A stretch of DNA of 64,000 nt from Luidia sarsii (taxonomy: Eukaryota > Echinodermata > Asteroidea > Paxillosida > Luidiidae). The position numbers were made by a program, and so were the translations under genes. The notes under the pieces are model-generated. The model was given only the letters and a program-made list of their open reading frames with translations. It did not search any database and was not told the origin of the DNA. The stretch covers positions 16,114,622 through 16,178,621 of the forward strand of contig OX465107.1 in assembly GCA_949987565.1 (NCBI GenBank), written 5' to 3'. Shown piece after piece: positions 47,236 to 59,424 of this stretch; positions within the stretch are counted from its first letter, which is position 1; each line of letters begins with the position of its first letter.

Positions 47236-49923
47236 TTGTATAATAAACCCCCGGTACGGTATGCATTGACAAAGTGCATCTGGCAAACTGACCCATCAGG
47301 TCGACCATTGGGAATCATTTCGACGCACCTATCCAAACAAGTAGACGACAGCATACTGTACGTAGAGCCAGTTCCATAGCGATCAACATTTTTTTTTACG
47401 AGGAGACTGCCAACATCGATTCCCGTACAATTCAATGTTCCACATCTATCAGCGGTTTCTCACCTAATATGAAAGGCAGGATCTCCCGTTTCCAAACCGA
47501 CACCTCCATTTTTTTCTTGGTTTTTAAGAAGACCAATAAAGGTATTCTCAATACAGCAGACACGACCTCCTGAAAACCAAGACCATTCTCTGCATGAAAA
47601 GATATTTGTCCCACATTAGCGCCGTGCGCCGTTTTGTGGTGAGATCACTAACGCGCAATTTTGCATGCATTCATTGTCTCCCCGTCCCAGAAAGAGGGGG
47701 CTGTCTTTGTGTGTTCTTACCCATTAGGCTGTCATCGGCGGGACTCCGGCACACGTTCAGGTTGTGGGCATAATGCATCCCCATTGAATGACATGGAATG
47801 GTTGAACAGCACGCCAGACTTGTGCCGACGACTGATGTCATTATACGTCCTTAATAGCTTTACATAACTGTGGGGAACTGCCATCTCCCATTTTGAAAGC
47901 TGCCCTCGGCGTAATTGTTTTCCGAGCTGACAGCAGAGAGAGCAAACGGTCTCGGCCGATGGCTCGTTTCAAAGGCTACAAAGAGGTTTGAAGAATGGAT
48001 ACGAAAAGTCATATCCTGTGAACCCTTTGTTAACGAGATTTTAGACTTGAAATTTTTCATCTGAAGGAGTGACCAGAGAGCAGCGGCTACAAGAGACATA
48101 CACAATGCAACTACCTTACGAAAAAAATAACTGCATATTTGATTATTTCGTATTTCATAAGGTCTACGGCTGCATGCATGACGTCATGAACTGGATTGCT
48201 ATACATGACACCAGAGCGTCTAAACATAGCACCAGCAAGGGATGCGTTTATTGGAAAATATCAATGGTACTGTATACATTATATGATAAACGAACAGTAA
48301 CGAGTGAACAAAGGAAATTTTTGTATACAACCCTTTACCTCTCTTCGGCTATTATCGGCTATTTGGGTGAAAGTTAAGTTACACAACGTACAGGAACTAT
48401 CCCCAACTCTATTTTGATAGAAACTATTAACTGTATTCTTGTCTGAGCATACAAAAATTACGTTTTGATGTTTCGTTTAAAAAGACAACATTGCTGCGTA
48501 CGTAAATGGAGGCAAATGAATAAAAGTCACAAGACCGCACAAACTAAAGTGGTCTGCACCTGGCTTGCCTTTTCTTGTATAGCTTCTGCTCTGCGAGGAC
48601 TACACTACTACATATTGAGACGGGGCACGATGTATTAATTTGTCCTTACGCAATCAGCAATGTACATTTGTTTTTGCAAATCGAAGACACACACTGTGTC
48701 GTTTCTCTTTTGTTTAGCCAAGCTTCTTACTGCTCCTGTTTTCAATCCCCTTGACAATAATTATTATTTTCCCATATCGCATTATTTTAGCTGGATGCTT
48801 TATCGCTAGTAACCCAAGCCGAATCATTCTTTCTCCAAAACACATGGTTTCTCTATTCAACCAGATAATAAGGTCACATGTGAATGTCTCCTTCACGTCA
48901 GACTCGTTGGCATGCCGACGATTGTGATGTACAAAATGGGCTTCGGTGGTAGATGTATTCCCTTTTCTGTCTATGGATTCCCAGTCGTGGGGAAATCATT
49001 CTATACCGGTAGCTTAGCTTCGGTTCCGTTTTCCCAACAGGATTTACAATGGGTCAGACACAAGACTAGACAAACGAGCACAAAGGCAGCCCTTCCTTTA
49101 AAATGCCATATGCATTCCATTATTCGATGATTTATTTGCATTGCCTCGTTTCCATAATTTCAAGTGAAACGCATAAGATTTGTGATCTTTCCAAGGCAAT
49201 GGCAATATTTTAAGGTCTTACATCAATTTCACATCGTTGAAGCTCTCAAACTTTATTTCGAGTACGGTAATACTTAAGCACTTCGTGCTTGTTTGTACAG
49301 TGTAGCAGCTTAGGACATCCCTATAAAGAATACATCATTGTACACTGTGCAAAATTCTAAAAAGAAGATGGTTGGTGTGGTGATAAATTCTTTGGCCGAT
49401 AAATGTAAGGTGTTTTTTTTTAAATTGAAGGCATGTGAATTATATATCCTTGCTTCATGATTTCTCTTTTGCCCTTTTAATTCAAAGGTTAGAAAACATA
49501 CGATTATACAATCATTAGAAACATATTCAAACTAAACCTAAAGGTATTTCGATATCACGTGTGCTTCGTTCTCATAACTGACATTTAAACTCAGTAATTA
49601 AGAGAGAACGTAAACAAATCAGAAAAGAAAAGGTTTGAATGGTGTTGGCCCCTATTACGTAATATGTCGAATCCCTTTTAAGTATAATTTCTTCAAGAAA
49701 ATATCTTATACAATCTATAATATTTTGATGCACACCGCATGATGATGGGAGATGCCAGTACCGGTATGAATCACATCTGCGTGATATGCTTCATCTCTGA
49801 TTGTTTTTTATTTTCTATGGCAACGAGAGTGGCGAGGACCCTATACCCTTTCTGTTCCAGTGAACTAGCTGTACGAACTCGAACACATTTTTATTCTTCA
49901 ATCAATGAAACGCCATAACGTTT
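47236..49923. repeat. tandem duplication unit, copy 2 (2,686 bp)
   Basis: Direct repeat of the unit to its left. The junction reads CCATAACGTTTGTATAAT. It joins the unit's right end (AACGTTT, followed by AGGCCTG after this copy) to the unit's left end (TTGTATAAT) with a two-base TT overlap. I found no substitution in the parts compared by eye, and the constant offset rules out indels between landmarks. This means either a very recent duplication or an assembly artefact. Confidence 0.97.
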
Positions 49924-52015
49924 AGGCCTGTACATATAATGCAAGTATGTGTATATATAAGATCGAGACTAAGCGCCATGTTGTTCCGAAAGTATTAGTG
50001 CGGATATCACTGCGAAATAAACGGCTAAGCAGGGACCATTTGCCCCTTATCCAGCCAAGAAAATTACGAATATTGATCAAGAGAATCCCCCGTGCACAGC
50101 TCATCTTTCAGTGGAAAAGGGAAAAACAATAGTCATGCGCACGGAACGAAAACGCCAATGCTTCCCGTCGTCATGCCCGGCGTTTGGCCAAAGCCTCTAG
50201 TACTGTTAAATGCTTTTCCCGCTGCGGATTGATTTTTATGCTCGCAGAGAGACCGAGCAGATGAAAAAACAGCTCCATCACTCACCAATCATACCTGTGC
50301 TGACTGCGAGAAGAATGATTAAAACACGGTGCCAGGCCAGGCCGTGTGCTCGCCATGAAATACGCGCACGAGGACGGCCAGCTTCAATAACAATGGTTAA
50401 GGGTTGTGACGCTGTGTGCATGTGTGAGGATTAGAAATGCCCCACTAAAAAAACATCAATTTTGGTGGACAATACAGCAAATCTATTTTTGTCTACATCT
50501 GAAGAGCTTTAAGCTCAGGCATTTCACGCACGCAATTTATAACCAATGCAGCTTTACACGCTTAGATTGTATCAATGAATGTGGGCGTCTGGTAGTATAT
50601 CAAGAGCTATGCATAAAGGATACTGAAGCATTTTTCTCCAAAATAGAAGCATTGTGGTTCAGAATAAAAGAAAAGTTTTGAAAAAAAAAATTAGAGTTAA
50701 ATTCAAAGTTCTGACGGCAGAGATGATAACAAAATAATATTTAAGTTGGATACATTTATTTTTGTGTAGTTTAGGCATCAATGCAAAATTGATTAGGCCT
50801 AATGGGGAGATATTTTTTAGTGATTGCACATTTGACCTTGGTCCATACTGAAATGTACTTGGTACGGTAAGGCAAGATGATAATGATCTAAGTCTGAGTA
50901 GACTGAAGGAAAATATCGAGTGACGTGATTTAATCTTGAATAGCAAAACCATTTTGGTTTAATTGGGAACACGGAGAAACCCCGACCGGTGGAAAGATGG
51001 AGCGAAACCACTGGTATTGTTTAATTATAAATATTATAAAACAGTGAATTGTATATTTTAAATTTACTCCTAATCTTATAAGTTCTTTATGCAATTTATG
51101 ACATCCACTCCTGTGGAATAATTATATATCCTGAATGTCAAATACCAGCTTTTAAGTGTCATCGATTACTCTGTGGAAAATGGTATTTATCCAGTCTATT
51201 GTATTGAGGGCTTACCGAGTTCCGACGTATTTTTCCCACTGAGTCACATTTGCACGAGTCAAATATCTATCTACTAATTGCAGTCCTTTCTCAGTAAACT
51301 ACTTTCGATACCAACATATTAGTAGATTCTTTAATCATGTAAGGGCGTGTACAATATTGATCAATTTACACCCAAGATATGGCGCAGACAACAAGGTTAT
51401 AGTTCGATTGAACAAGGTAGCATGGCTTGCAAACAAATCAAGCCGTGTCGACGACATTATAAAATTGGGAACACTTCATGTGATATCTAATAAAAAGGAA
51501 TATAAATTTGTCCATTCAATTGAAAGACTTTGTGTGAATCCCTGATGGATATGCATGAGGCACATAACGCTATGCGTTTGATTCTGCGACAATTCTGCAT
51601 GCACTTTCCCTGGCATATGCTAACAATGCTGAACAATTCAACATATGCCGGTGAAGGTGCATTTTCGGTTTTCGGCTTTACCATTCGGAACCACAACGCT
51701 GTGCTTCTCAGGAAAAGGGATGGGGACGGAGGCTGACATCAATCCGCTTTTTAACCTGTTAAGATGCCCCGGCCAAGTCATTTCCTTGTCAGTGTCCGAT
51801 GTCGATGAGTGGCATCGATTTTTTTACCCCGGAAAGCGCGCTATATAGTGGCCTATATCTAATGGGTCAGAAAACCGCAATGTAGGCCTATTTTTCTCAA
51901 ACAACCTACGGTTGATCATACAATCACACGATTCATAAACTTCTTGTCATAATAATGCATCACCCTTCGAGAAAAGCCATAAAAAGAAACGAGGAATGAA
52001 GGCTCACTCAAAATT
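49924..52015. other. AT-rich intergenic stretch, no gene seen
   Basis: Low-GC sequence with short, unrecognised open frames only. TAGGCCTA occurs at 50794-50801 and 51883-51890. No repeats of note. Confidence 0.45.
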
Positions 52016-52105
52016 GGGAGGGGCCATTAGGATTCGAACCAGGACACAAAGGTGGGAAGCGGGTGAATAGAACTGCTGCACACCATGGAGCGCGGGACGT
52101 AATGA
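52016..52105 (-). mobile_element. tRNA-like relic, possibly a SINE head
   Basis: On the minus strand an A-box-like TGGTGTGCAGCAGTT is followed, at tRNA-like spacing, by TTCCCACC (where an anticodon loop would be) and then by GGTTCGAATCC, a perfect B-box. The T stem does not pair properly and the acceptor ends do not match, so this is not a working tRNA. A promoter-like A/B-box pair in degenerate sequence is typical of tRNA-derived SINEs. No second copy was found in the window to define the body or tail. Confidence 0.4.
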
Positions 52106-55100
52106 CGCACGGTGGTAAGATAGATCGAGGGGATGGTCGGGGCGCGCATGCTCCATGTTATGTTTGAAACCGTTAAACTCGGACCTTCCTGAAGGAATTG
52201 ACCACTGACCTTTCATTGAGCCTATTATACTCGAGGATTTTGGGGTCTATAGAATAAAATGCTTAGCCGGGAGGAACACACGCTTCGTTTGTGCATGGCC
52301 CGAGGAATACCAATAGTTGCCGCACATTTCCGTGCAAGCATCCCTGTCCCCAGGGCCGGGACCGGGATGCGGTCTTGATATCCGGTAAGACCTCCTTGGA
52401 GAAACCAATTTAAAACCGCGGTGTATACCTTCCGCTCAGACCTGTGAGCTAAAACCACGATGGGTATATAGCAGGCCTGCAGTAAATAATGAATTCACCG
52501 GCAACACCTACCTTGAAGGTATATAAATACATTGGTATTCAACCAAAATATTTCAAAACTTTCAAACGTTTTTATTTTGAAAGCTGATAAGAGAATAATC
52601 TCCCCAAGGGGGGGGGTCATGAAATATGGCTTTTTTATAGGAAGAAACCGATCTTTAGAGAGAGTTCTTTGGCCTCAAGTGTACTATTTCAAGCTTACTT
52701 TTTCAAGTGTATTATTTCATATGTGAGCTAAGATGGAGAAATGAGCCATCTACTCCAAAAGTCCTTTTCGTTGAAAGTGAAAGTATTGTCAAAATGCTTG
52801 TCAAAGTCCATTTCAATCTTTTAGCGTTTTCGGAAATTTTATGTAGGCCTATCAGAAAATCATCAGTCCAACTGAATTTTTCAACAAATGTGTGTACGGT
52901 AGATAGTTAAAAAAGAAACGGGGATTTCGTAAGTGTGCCGGCGCGCCGAGTGCATGACCTCAAACTTTAGAGCAGTTTTTCTCGAAAAGGGGTATCCCTG
53001 ACTAGACTGCGCGTTGCCTCGTCGCATTTCTCGCGTCGTAACTTCGGATTTCGGCAACGTATAATTTATGGAAATAATTTTGATATCATTGGAAAGCTAA
53101 TGAGGGTCTCTTATGCAGTGGTGGGAAAAGTTTGAAAACTCAAATTTGGACGAGAATCCTCTGTGTTGCCGTACCGGGTCACATAGGAGACCCTGCTGCA
53201 AATATTCCGCGCATGGTCTCGTTTAAATCCCCTTGCGGTCACGTCACTGATATCATAGGAAACCCTCCAACATTTCACCGTACTCTTCCTGCAGACAAGA
53301 CCGTCTGAATTATTGAGTCTTTACCACTTGACACCCATCATTTTGATGACCCTACCCACGTAGATCAAAGGTGCCCTTTACACAGGAGTGTCGAAATCCC
53401 AGGTGTTAAGTCATTACTGGAATACATTACTGCCAACATTTGCTGACCATTACTTCAAATAGAGCGGGTAATTATTAAGGAAAATGTGTCTATACCTTGC
53501 TCGACCACATACGGAAACCAATTAGCATATGTCTAGCAAATGATTCATTAAAGTGGTAGCGCAAACTCCCAAATCCAGTAGTATTAAGGCATAAGGAGAT
53601 ATGGACGGTAGACGTGCTCACTAAACCTTACATTTCGTACAAGTTGACTGTACCCATCGAAATCGAACGCATCTGATGATTGAAGTGAGTCTTTCGTTAG
53701 AGACTCCGAGGGAACTGCAAATGGGCTCCTATATAACATATTTGACTCTGACTGGTTGTTTTTGTTATCAAATGGTACTGCAGCTAAACAAAGGCGTATG
53801 CATTGCTACCGTACTGTAGGTGATGACTGCCTACACAATTTTTACAGGTACATAAATATTGCTGTTGATGTATTTGAAATGCGTGTGCAGCCGCTGTTGA
53901 CATCTCTTCTTTGCCCAAACATTCATACTCTAGCTATTGGTACTGTTTGCCGGAAAATGTTCTGCATGCTCTCGTGCTGCATGCTGTTATGCAGTCAAGA
54001 TTTCGGTGATGGACAGGAGTCATTAATTGTCGTTTCGTTCCACACGCTTTTGTTTATCTTGCCTCATTTCTACTGGTCTAAAGTTAACATGATCGTTCTG
54101 GTGCAACGTATCACTTACATCTACCTACCACATTTTGGCAACATGCTGTCTGTTGTATCTCTCCACTTTGGAAGCGTTGATATTATTCAGAGAGAGCCTA
54201 ATATCGTAACCAACACTTTTATTTTTACCAATTTTTATGATACACAGCGGTTTGAAATAAGGGTCAATGTTATCAGAACAATCTAGTTAATCGACTCGTA
54301 TTTCTTTACCAAGACCAAGCATGGTGCACCACCAACACCACAACTTTAACATTAATTTTAAAAAGATGAGGAATGTCAGTGTATATATATACGCGCATAC
54401 GCAGCCTTCACGCAATTTATCAAAGGTCAGTTTTACAGGCTGCTTTGACTACCTCGATCATGGCAAAGCTCCTTCCCAGCATATGTGGCCTGCCAAATTG
54501 AGTTATGATTTGGCGATTTCGGAAAGGAATCCACTCTTAAGTCGTCAGAGCAACTCTAGTGTTACTATAATTATGGTGATATTTATGTTATTCGGGGAAA
54601 AGGTCGGCCTATAGTTCGTGTTCTTGATGCGTGAATAACCCACTGTTTATGAACTCAGAATATCCAGGTAAAAGGTGGAGCACTCGGATTTCGCCAAACC
54701 TGCGAACCAATCCCCTGGTTTTGTTCCCGAGAAGGCATGCTGCTGGTTCATAACAGACGCGCGGGTGTCAAAGTCAACGTACCTTGCAGGCTTGCCCCCA
54801 AACTAATTTGATATGGGCACTTAGCTGTTGTGCCAATGATGCTTCCAGGGACGATCCCCTTCCGTCGAGCGGGGGGGGGGGTATAATCTGGATTTACTAC
54901 AGAATTATGTTCAACATCAAAAGAAATACAAGTTGATGTTAAATTTCTTCAGCTGTGCAGTCGTAGATTGCAAGGTATATTTTTTGTTGGACCTGATTGC
55001 AAATAATAAGCATAAAATCCCTATGAAATCCTTGGTATGGCCGGAGTATTTGAATGTGAAATTTTGCCTTACCCTTGTCACTCTGTTACCGAATAATCAC

Positions 55101-56482
55101 CATGGAATGGATGCAAAGTATGTGACGATTTGATTCGCAACTTGTCCCTTCATCATGTCTCAAAAAGAAAAAGGTCATGAATTGACAGGAACTATAGGCC
55201 CATGTTAAGTAATAGAGGCCTTCACTTCTTGGTAAAAAATACTTCGGGCCGTGCATTACCCGGTACCGTAAGCCATAAAACTGCATTCCCCCCCTCAAAA
55301 AAAAGTAATAATAATAATAATAATAAAAATAGGCTATATCATTTTGATCCAGTGGATTGCAAACTTCAGATAATGTTCTTTTAAGTTTTATCAACTTAAC
55401 GGAACATAGGCCTCAGTGGAGACAAGTGTTAATAAATAAGTAAAGTCAATAATTCCAAGGAGACAATTTTTAAAATTCAAAGCAAAGCGACGATCAGAAT
55501 TAATCATGTAGACGGCTAGTTAACTAGCTAAATTGATTTAGTCATTCTCCTTCTCTCAGACCACGCACTTACGTATTTCTTAATTTGTATTCAAAATCCG
55601 CATAGTCAATCAATACATTGGAAGCACGTCTTAATTGGGAGACACTGCTAATGTCCAAATAATAAACGATGCTGTGGCATATACAGAAAAATAAACATGG
55701 CCATGAGCTAGTGCGCAACATTGAGTGATAGTTGAAATGGATATTATTTTTCTTTTCACAGTGTTTATTGAGAGGAGACGGTACCTGCCTCCTATAATTA
55801 TGCCATGCGATTGGAGCAAGCGAAGCCAGCAGCGGAGTAATAGCGGTTATAATAATAGTCTAGGCCTCTCGCAACAACTTTCTCTCAGCTCGGTTGTCCC
55901 CACTGGTGTCATATCGATTACGTTTCGTCTACCAGGGGTGCCATAAGCCCTTGTCACCCACCCCTCCCTCTGCTAACCAAAATATATACATGTGCCCGGA
56001 GTGATTAAATTTCCCTTAAATTTATCTCGTGAACGTGGCTTTGGGGCATAGAGGATTTACAATCTGAGAGGACGTGAAGGCCTGATTCAGGAATCTACCT
56101 GCATCCAGATGTGTAGGCATATACGTACACGGCGTCTAAGCCATCCAGAACAAATGAAGACAATGGGACAAAACTTTCTTAATTTTATGAATGGCATTCC
56201 AATTTCACTTGTGAAAAACAACATGCTTGTCCGGCTATTTCTACGCGATTGACTGGCATCATGATGTGAGTGATGAATGAATTTATTTGAAAAAAAATAT
56301 AGGTGAAAGATTACTAAAACCTAACATTTCTGTTGTGGCATTCAAACGAAAATTATGAAATATAGGCCCATGACACCGCGATCACATTATTCAACGAATT
56401 TACAGGAGTGGTTAGACCTGCGCACGTTCATTTGTGTAATTTTTCACAGATAACGGGTACTGTATCAAGACTAAAATCATAC
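52106..56482. other. intergenic stretch with one long open frame
   Basis: A frame open from 53684 to 54286 on the plus strand is about 200 codons long and hydrophobic but matches nothing I recognise; it is discussed as a finding. G runs lie at 52608-52616 and 54871-54881, a TAGGCCTA at 52844-52851 and a short AAT run at about 55305-55325. No other coding-like segment was seen. Confidence 0.4.
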
Positions 56483-56680
56483 CTGAAATATTGATTCACC
56501 TCTCTCGGATTTCGCCCTGGTAATGGTCCAAACCCTGGTCCAAACAGCGAACGGAATCTCAATTCAGCGCAGTCGAAGAAATGGAACATGCCATCTAATG
56601 CTCCGAACTGCCACTGGCTACGGTACATATGGCCTGGAGTGAACTCGGAGATCGGGTCTACAGCCCAACAATTAGACACA
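56483..56680 (-). CDS. candidate internal exon bounded by splice signals
   Basis: On the minus strand a pyrimidine-rich run ending CATCCCCAG precedes 198 bases that stay open in one frame and end TTTCAG followed by GTATGA, a good donor. The 65 complete codons show gene-like usage. The peptide is rich in aromatic residues and contains HMYRSQWQFGALDGMFHFFD and then FGPGFGPLPGRNPREV, which looks like part of a folded, possibly extracellular or enzymatic domain. The exon takes two bases from its predecessor and gives two to its successor, so it is phase-compatible with the candidate at 31703-31962. Family not recognised. Confidence 0.45.
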
Positions 56681-59222
56681 CTGGGGATGCAGGAGAGATC
56701 AAACGTGGACGCGACTGCATGCCCAACGCTGTATTTTCGACTGATTGTAATATTCCTATGCATTTTATACACGCGCAGAATGCTTGAACTGACGGAAGCA
56801 TTATCGCGTAATGAATGAATACCGTACATCTTGCACAGCCAATAATACGAGACCGCCAAGTGCATTATATACTGCCTATATACAAGGACGTGTCAAAGAG
56901 ATCTATAGGCGTCTAATAATCTGCTATTAATATACCCAATGGTTTCACCTCGTTGATCAGGCGGTGTGAGAAAGTCATGCATTTTTGGGGGTGCGCACGA
57001 GATGTCTGCTAATTAGGTGTTGATTCCATCCTTTTTGTCTTTTGAGAATTGAGCCGGGGTGAATCGTCTTCATTAGTATTCCTAACGCTATATCTTATGC
57101 TAGGCTGGTTACATAAGACTTAAGTGGTGTCCATTATAGATCGGGCAATAGTGAAATGTCTCAAACCTTGGTTCCCCACGGGGCACGGGTACAATAAGCC
57201 GGAGTAAGCGAAATGTAGATGTGCATTGGTTTTGCGGCCGCGGTGTAATAAATAACACGAAGAACTTATGGAGAGGTGTGTTTTGGGTTGGCTTTGAGCA
57301 TCCAGGCTCGGAATAAATACATTGAGCCGGGATGTGATGGCGAGCAAATTTGCTTCACATGCGAGTTGTGACCGAAATTATAATTAAAAAAAAAACACTC
57401 AAATTAATCACCGACAATTGTTACTGAGACCAATGGATTCCAAAACAATAGAATACATCAATGTACATTGATATAAACGAGGTAAAGGTTATGTATTTGC
57501 AATTTGAATGGACCCCCTGGCACGGAGAGGGTAAATCACTTATCCTGAAATACATCCTCATCCTAAAAACGTAGCCTACGAGCCCAGCCATCGGGTTTCA
57601 TTTTGATGCGGTCGGATCTTACCACAATGCCACGACTGTGCGGATTCTAATGGATTGAGGATTGATCCCCCATTATTCTCTGCGTCCTTCGCGTATCCAC
57701 GCATTCCGTGGCCTTTTGAATATACAATTCCCATTTTCCCACCATCACACACGTCAGTCTAGACAATGCTGTAAAGAAGCACTCATAACTCAGTGACATA
57801 ACAACCCAACACAACAGAGGGGTCCAATGAATCAAGGCCGACCTGCTCTTATAGGAATTATAAATGCAAGGAAACATCAAAGTATCAGCCTTTGATTGCG
57901 ACAAGGGTACGTGTAGTTGAACTTAGTAGAGAGGGCTGTATGACCTTGCAACGATGTCGCGTGTAACATATGGAATTGAGAATACACTTTGTCATGTACT
58001 CATCGGAAAACCAAGATTAAGAATTTCACAGTTTTAGAAGACTCCAAGAGGACCTCAAGCTAAATACGGGTAGGCTTTTGACAAAGTGTGTGGCAAGAAA
58101 TAGTATTCGAAAAGCAAATCATTTTATCCAACCGCTCTGCCCGAATGAGCCTAGATCACACGATTTGTTTACATGTCTATCATTGTTGACGTTGCGAAAA
58201 AGACGACCATGCAAAGGTCGCATTTTCTTTAGTGCGTATATATGCGATTATAATTGTTTAAATAACAGTACGTGTCTTACACATTGGTGACTTAAAAACA
58301 AAAAGTCCCTTCCTGTATTCTTGAGACTTTGCGCGTGGCAGATAAGTATGATGATTTATCAAGAGGCGTACTATTTTTTACCGGTAATTTGAGCCAAGGC
58401 TCCTACATGAATTCTTCTCAAAAGTGTATGAACTCTACAAGGTGGCTGTAGGCCTATATTTAATTATTCAAAGCATCAGCGAAGAGAAAATCACTGATAT
58501 TGAAAGTAACAAAATTAATATAGGCCTACTTAAAAAAAAATCACCATTCAGGATAATTTAATGGGAGGTGGGGGAAAGACCACATTGAAATCAGTAGCAT
58601 ACAAATCCACGGTCTGTACGTGAATATAGCTTCCACATAAAAAGCCTATCAAATGTTTGACCTGGGTCCTCCAAAGTCCATAGGTCAGTGTTTAAGCTTG
58701 TGTTTAGTGGTTTACCTGTTATGCTAGGCCTATGCACACACATCCCCTGTTGGTTGTTCCACCCCTACAGTAGGCCTATTACAACGCAATAAACCATGGT
58801 GAAACTTGATCCTCCACTGAGTCCCTCTTTCATGGTTCCACGGAAATTCGGATAGATTCTTCTGGGATGTTTTCATTTCTTACACACTGCTTGTTAATGT
58901 CATGGCGATGGGCTAGCGTGTATAAAACCCGTACTAGGTGGGCCCGGCGTAAAGGCCTTCCCAGGCCGACATAATACACGTACAGCTAGCCATTTTACCG
59001 TGCCGCTGGCTAATTTAGCCGGAGTGTGGGCGTAAGGCCTGCACGATAAAGCACTCAATCCATTTACGGTCCAGATTCAAGGAACGGTTCCCCCTGGTCA
59101 AGGTTTGTGGCGAGTACATAGCAACGTGCAGTCTGGCACACAGTGCTATCCTTTAATGGGACCATCCGTAGAAGAGTATCGGAAACACTGCGCATAAAAA
59201 AAACATCCCTTCACTGCTTCAG
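56681..59222. other. no further gene; several TAGGCCTA motifs
   Basis: No coding-like segment with borders was found. TAGGCCTA occurs four times within 330 bp (58449, 58521, 58725, 58771), the densest cluster in the window. The last 30 bases form the pyrimidine-rich acceptor of the next candidate exon. Confidence 0.4.
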
Positions 59223-59424
59223 TGTGGCCTACTTACCCCCACGTCAAATGCGATGTGGATATCGGAGCCCCGCACCAGAGGATATCCCAGACTGAAGACA
59301 ATTGGAGCCACCGCAGGGTGGAAAAGAGGCAGTTTCCACGTCAACGGGACCCGCAGATTCTAATTGCGTTCACGCCGACCGAGATCCATCATTTTACGGC
59401 TGCCGTGTATACACTCCGCGCACG
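59223..59424 (+). CDS. candidate internal exon bounded by splice signals
   Basis: CATCCCTTCACTGCTTCAG forms a good acceptor ending at 59222. The frame is then open for 66 codons and ends at CGCGCACG followed by GTGAGT, a good donor with GT at 59425. GC content and codon use stand out from the flanks. The peptide is basic and polar in its first half (NWSHRRVEKRQFPRQRD) and ends in an alternating hydrophobic segment (PQILIAFTPTEIHHFTAAVY) that looks like beta strands. The exon begins with two bases of a split codon and ends with two. The minus strand also shows an acceptor/donor pair across part of this stretch, so the strand is not certain. Not recognised. Confidence 0.42.

Noticed and set aside
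55295..55330. AAT run as a minus-strand LINE tail
   Set aside because: Sequence to its right does not match the reverse complement of the 3' UTR of the LINE at 33.3 kb or any reverse-transcriptase frame.
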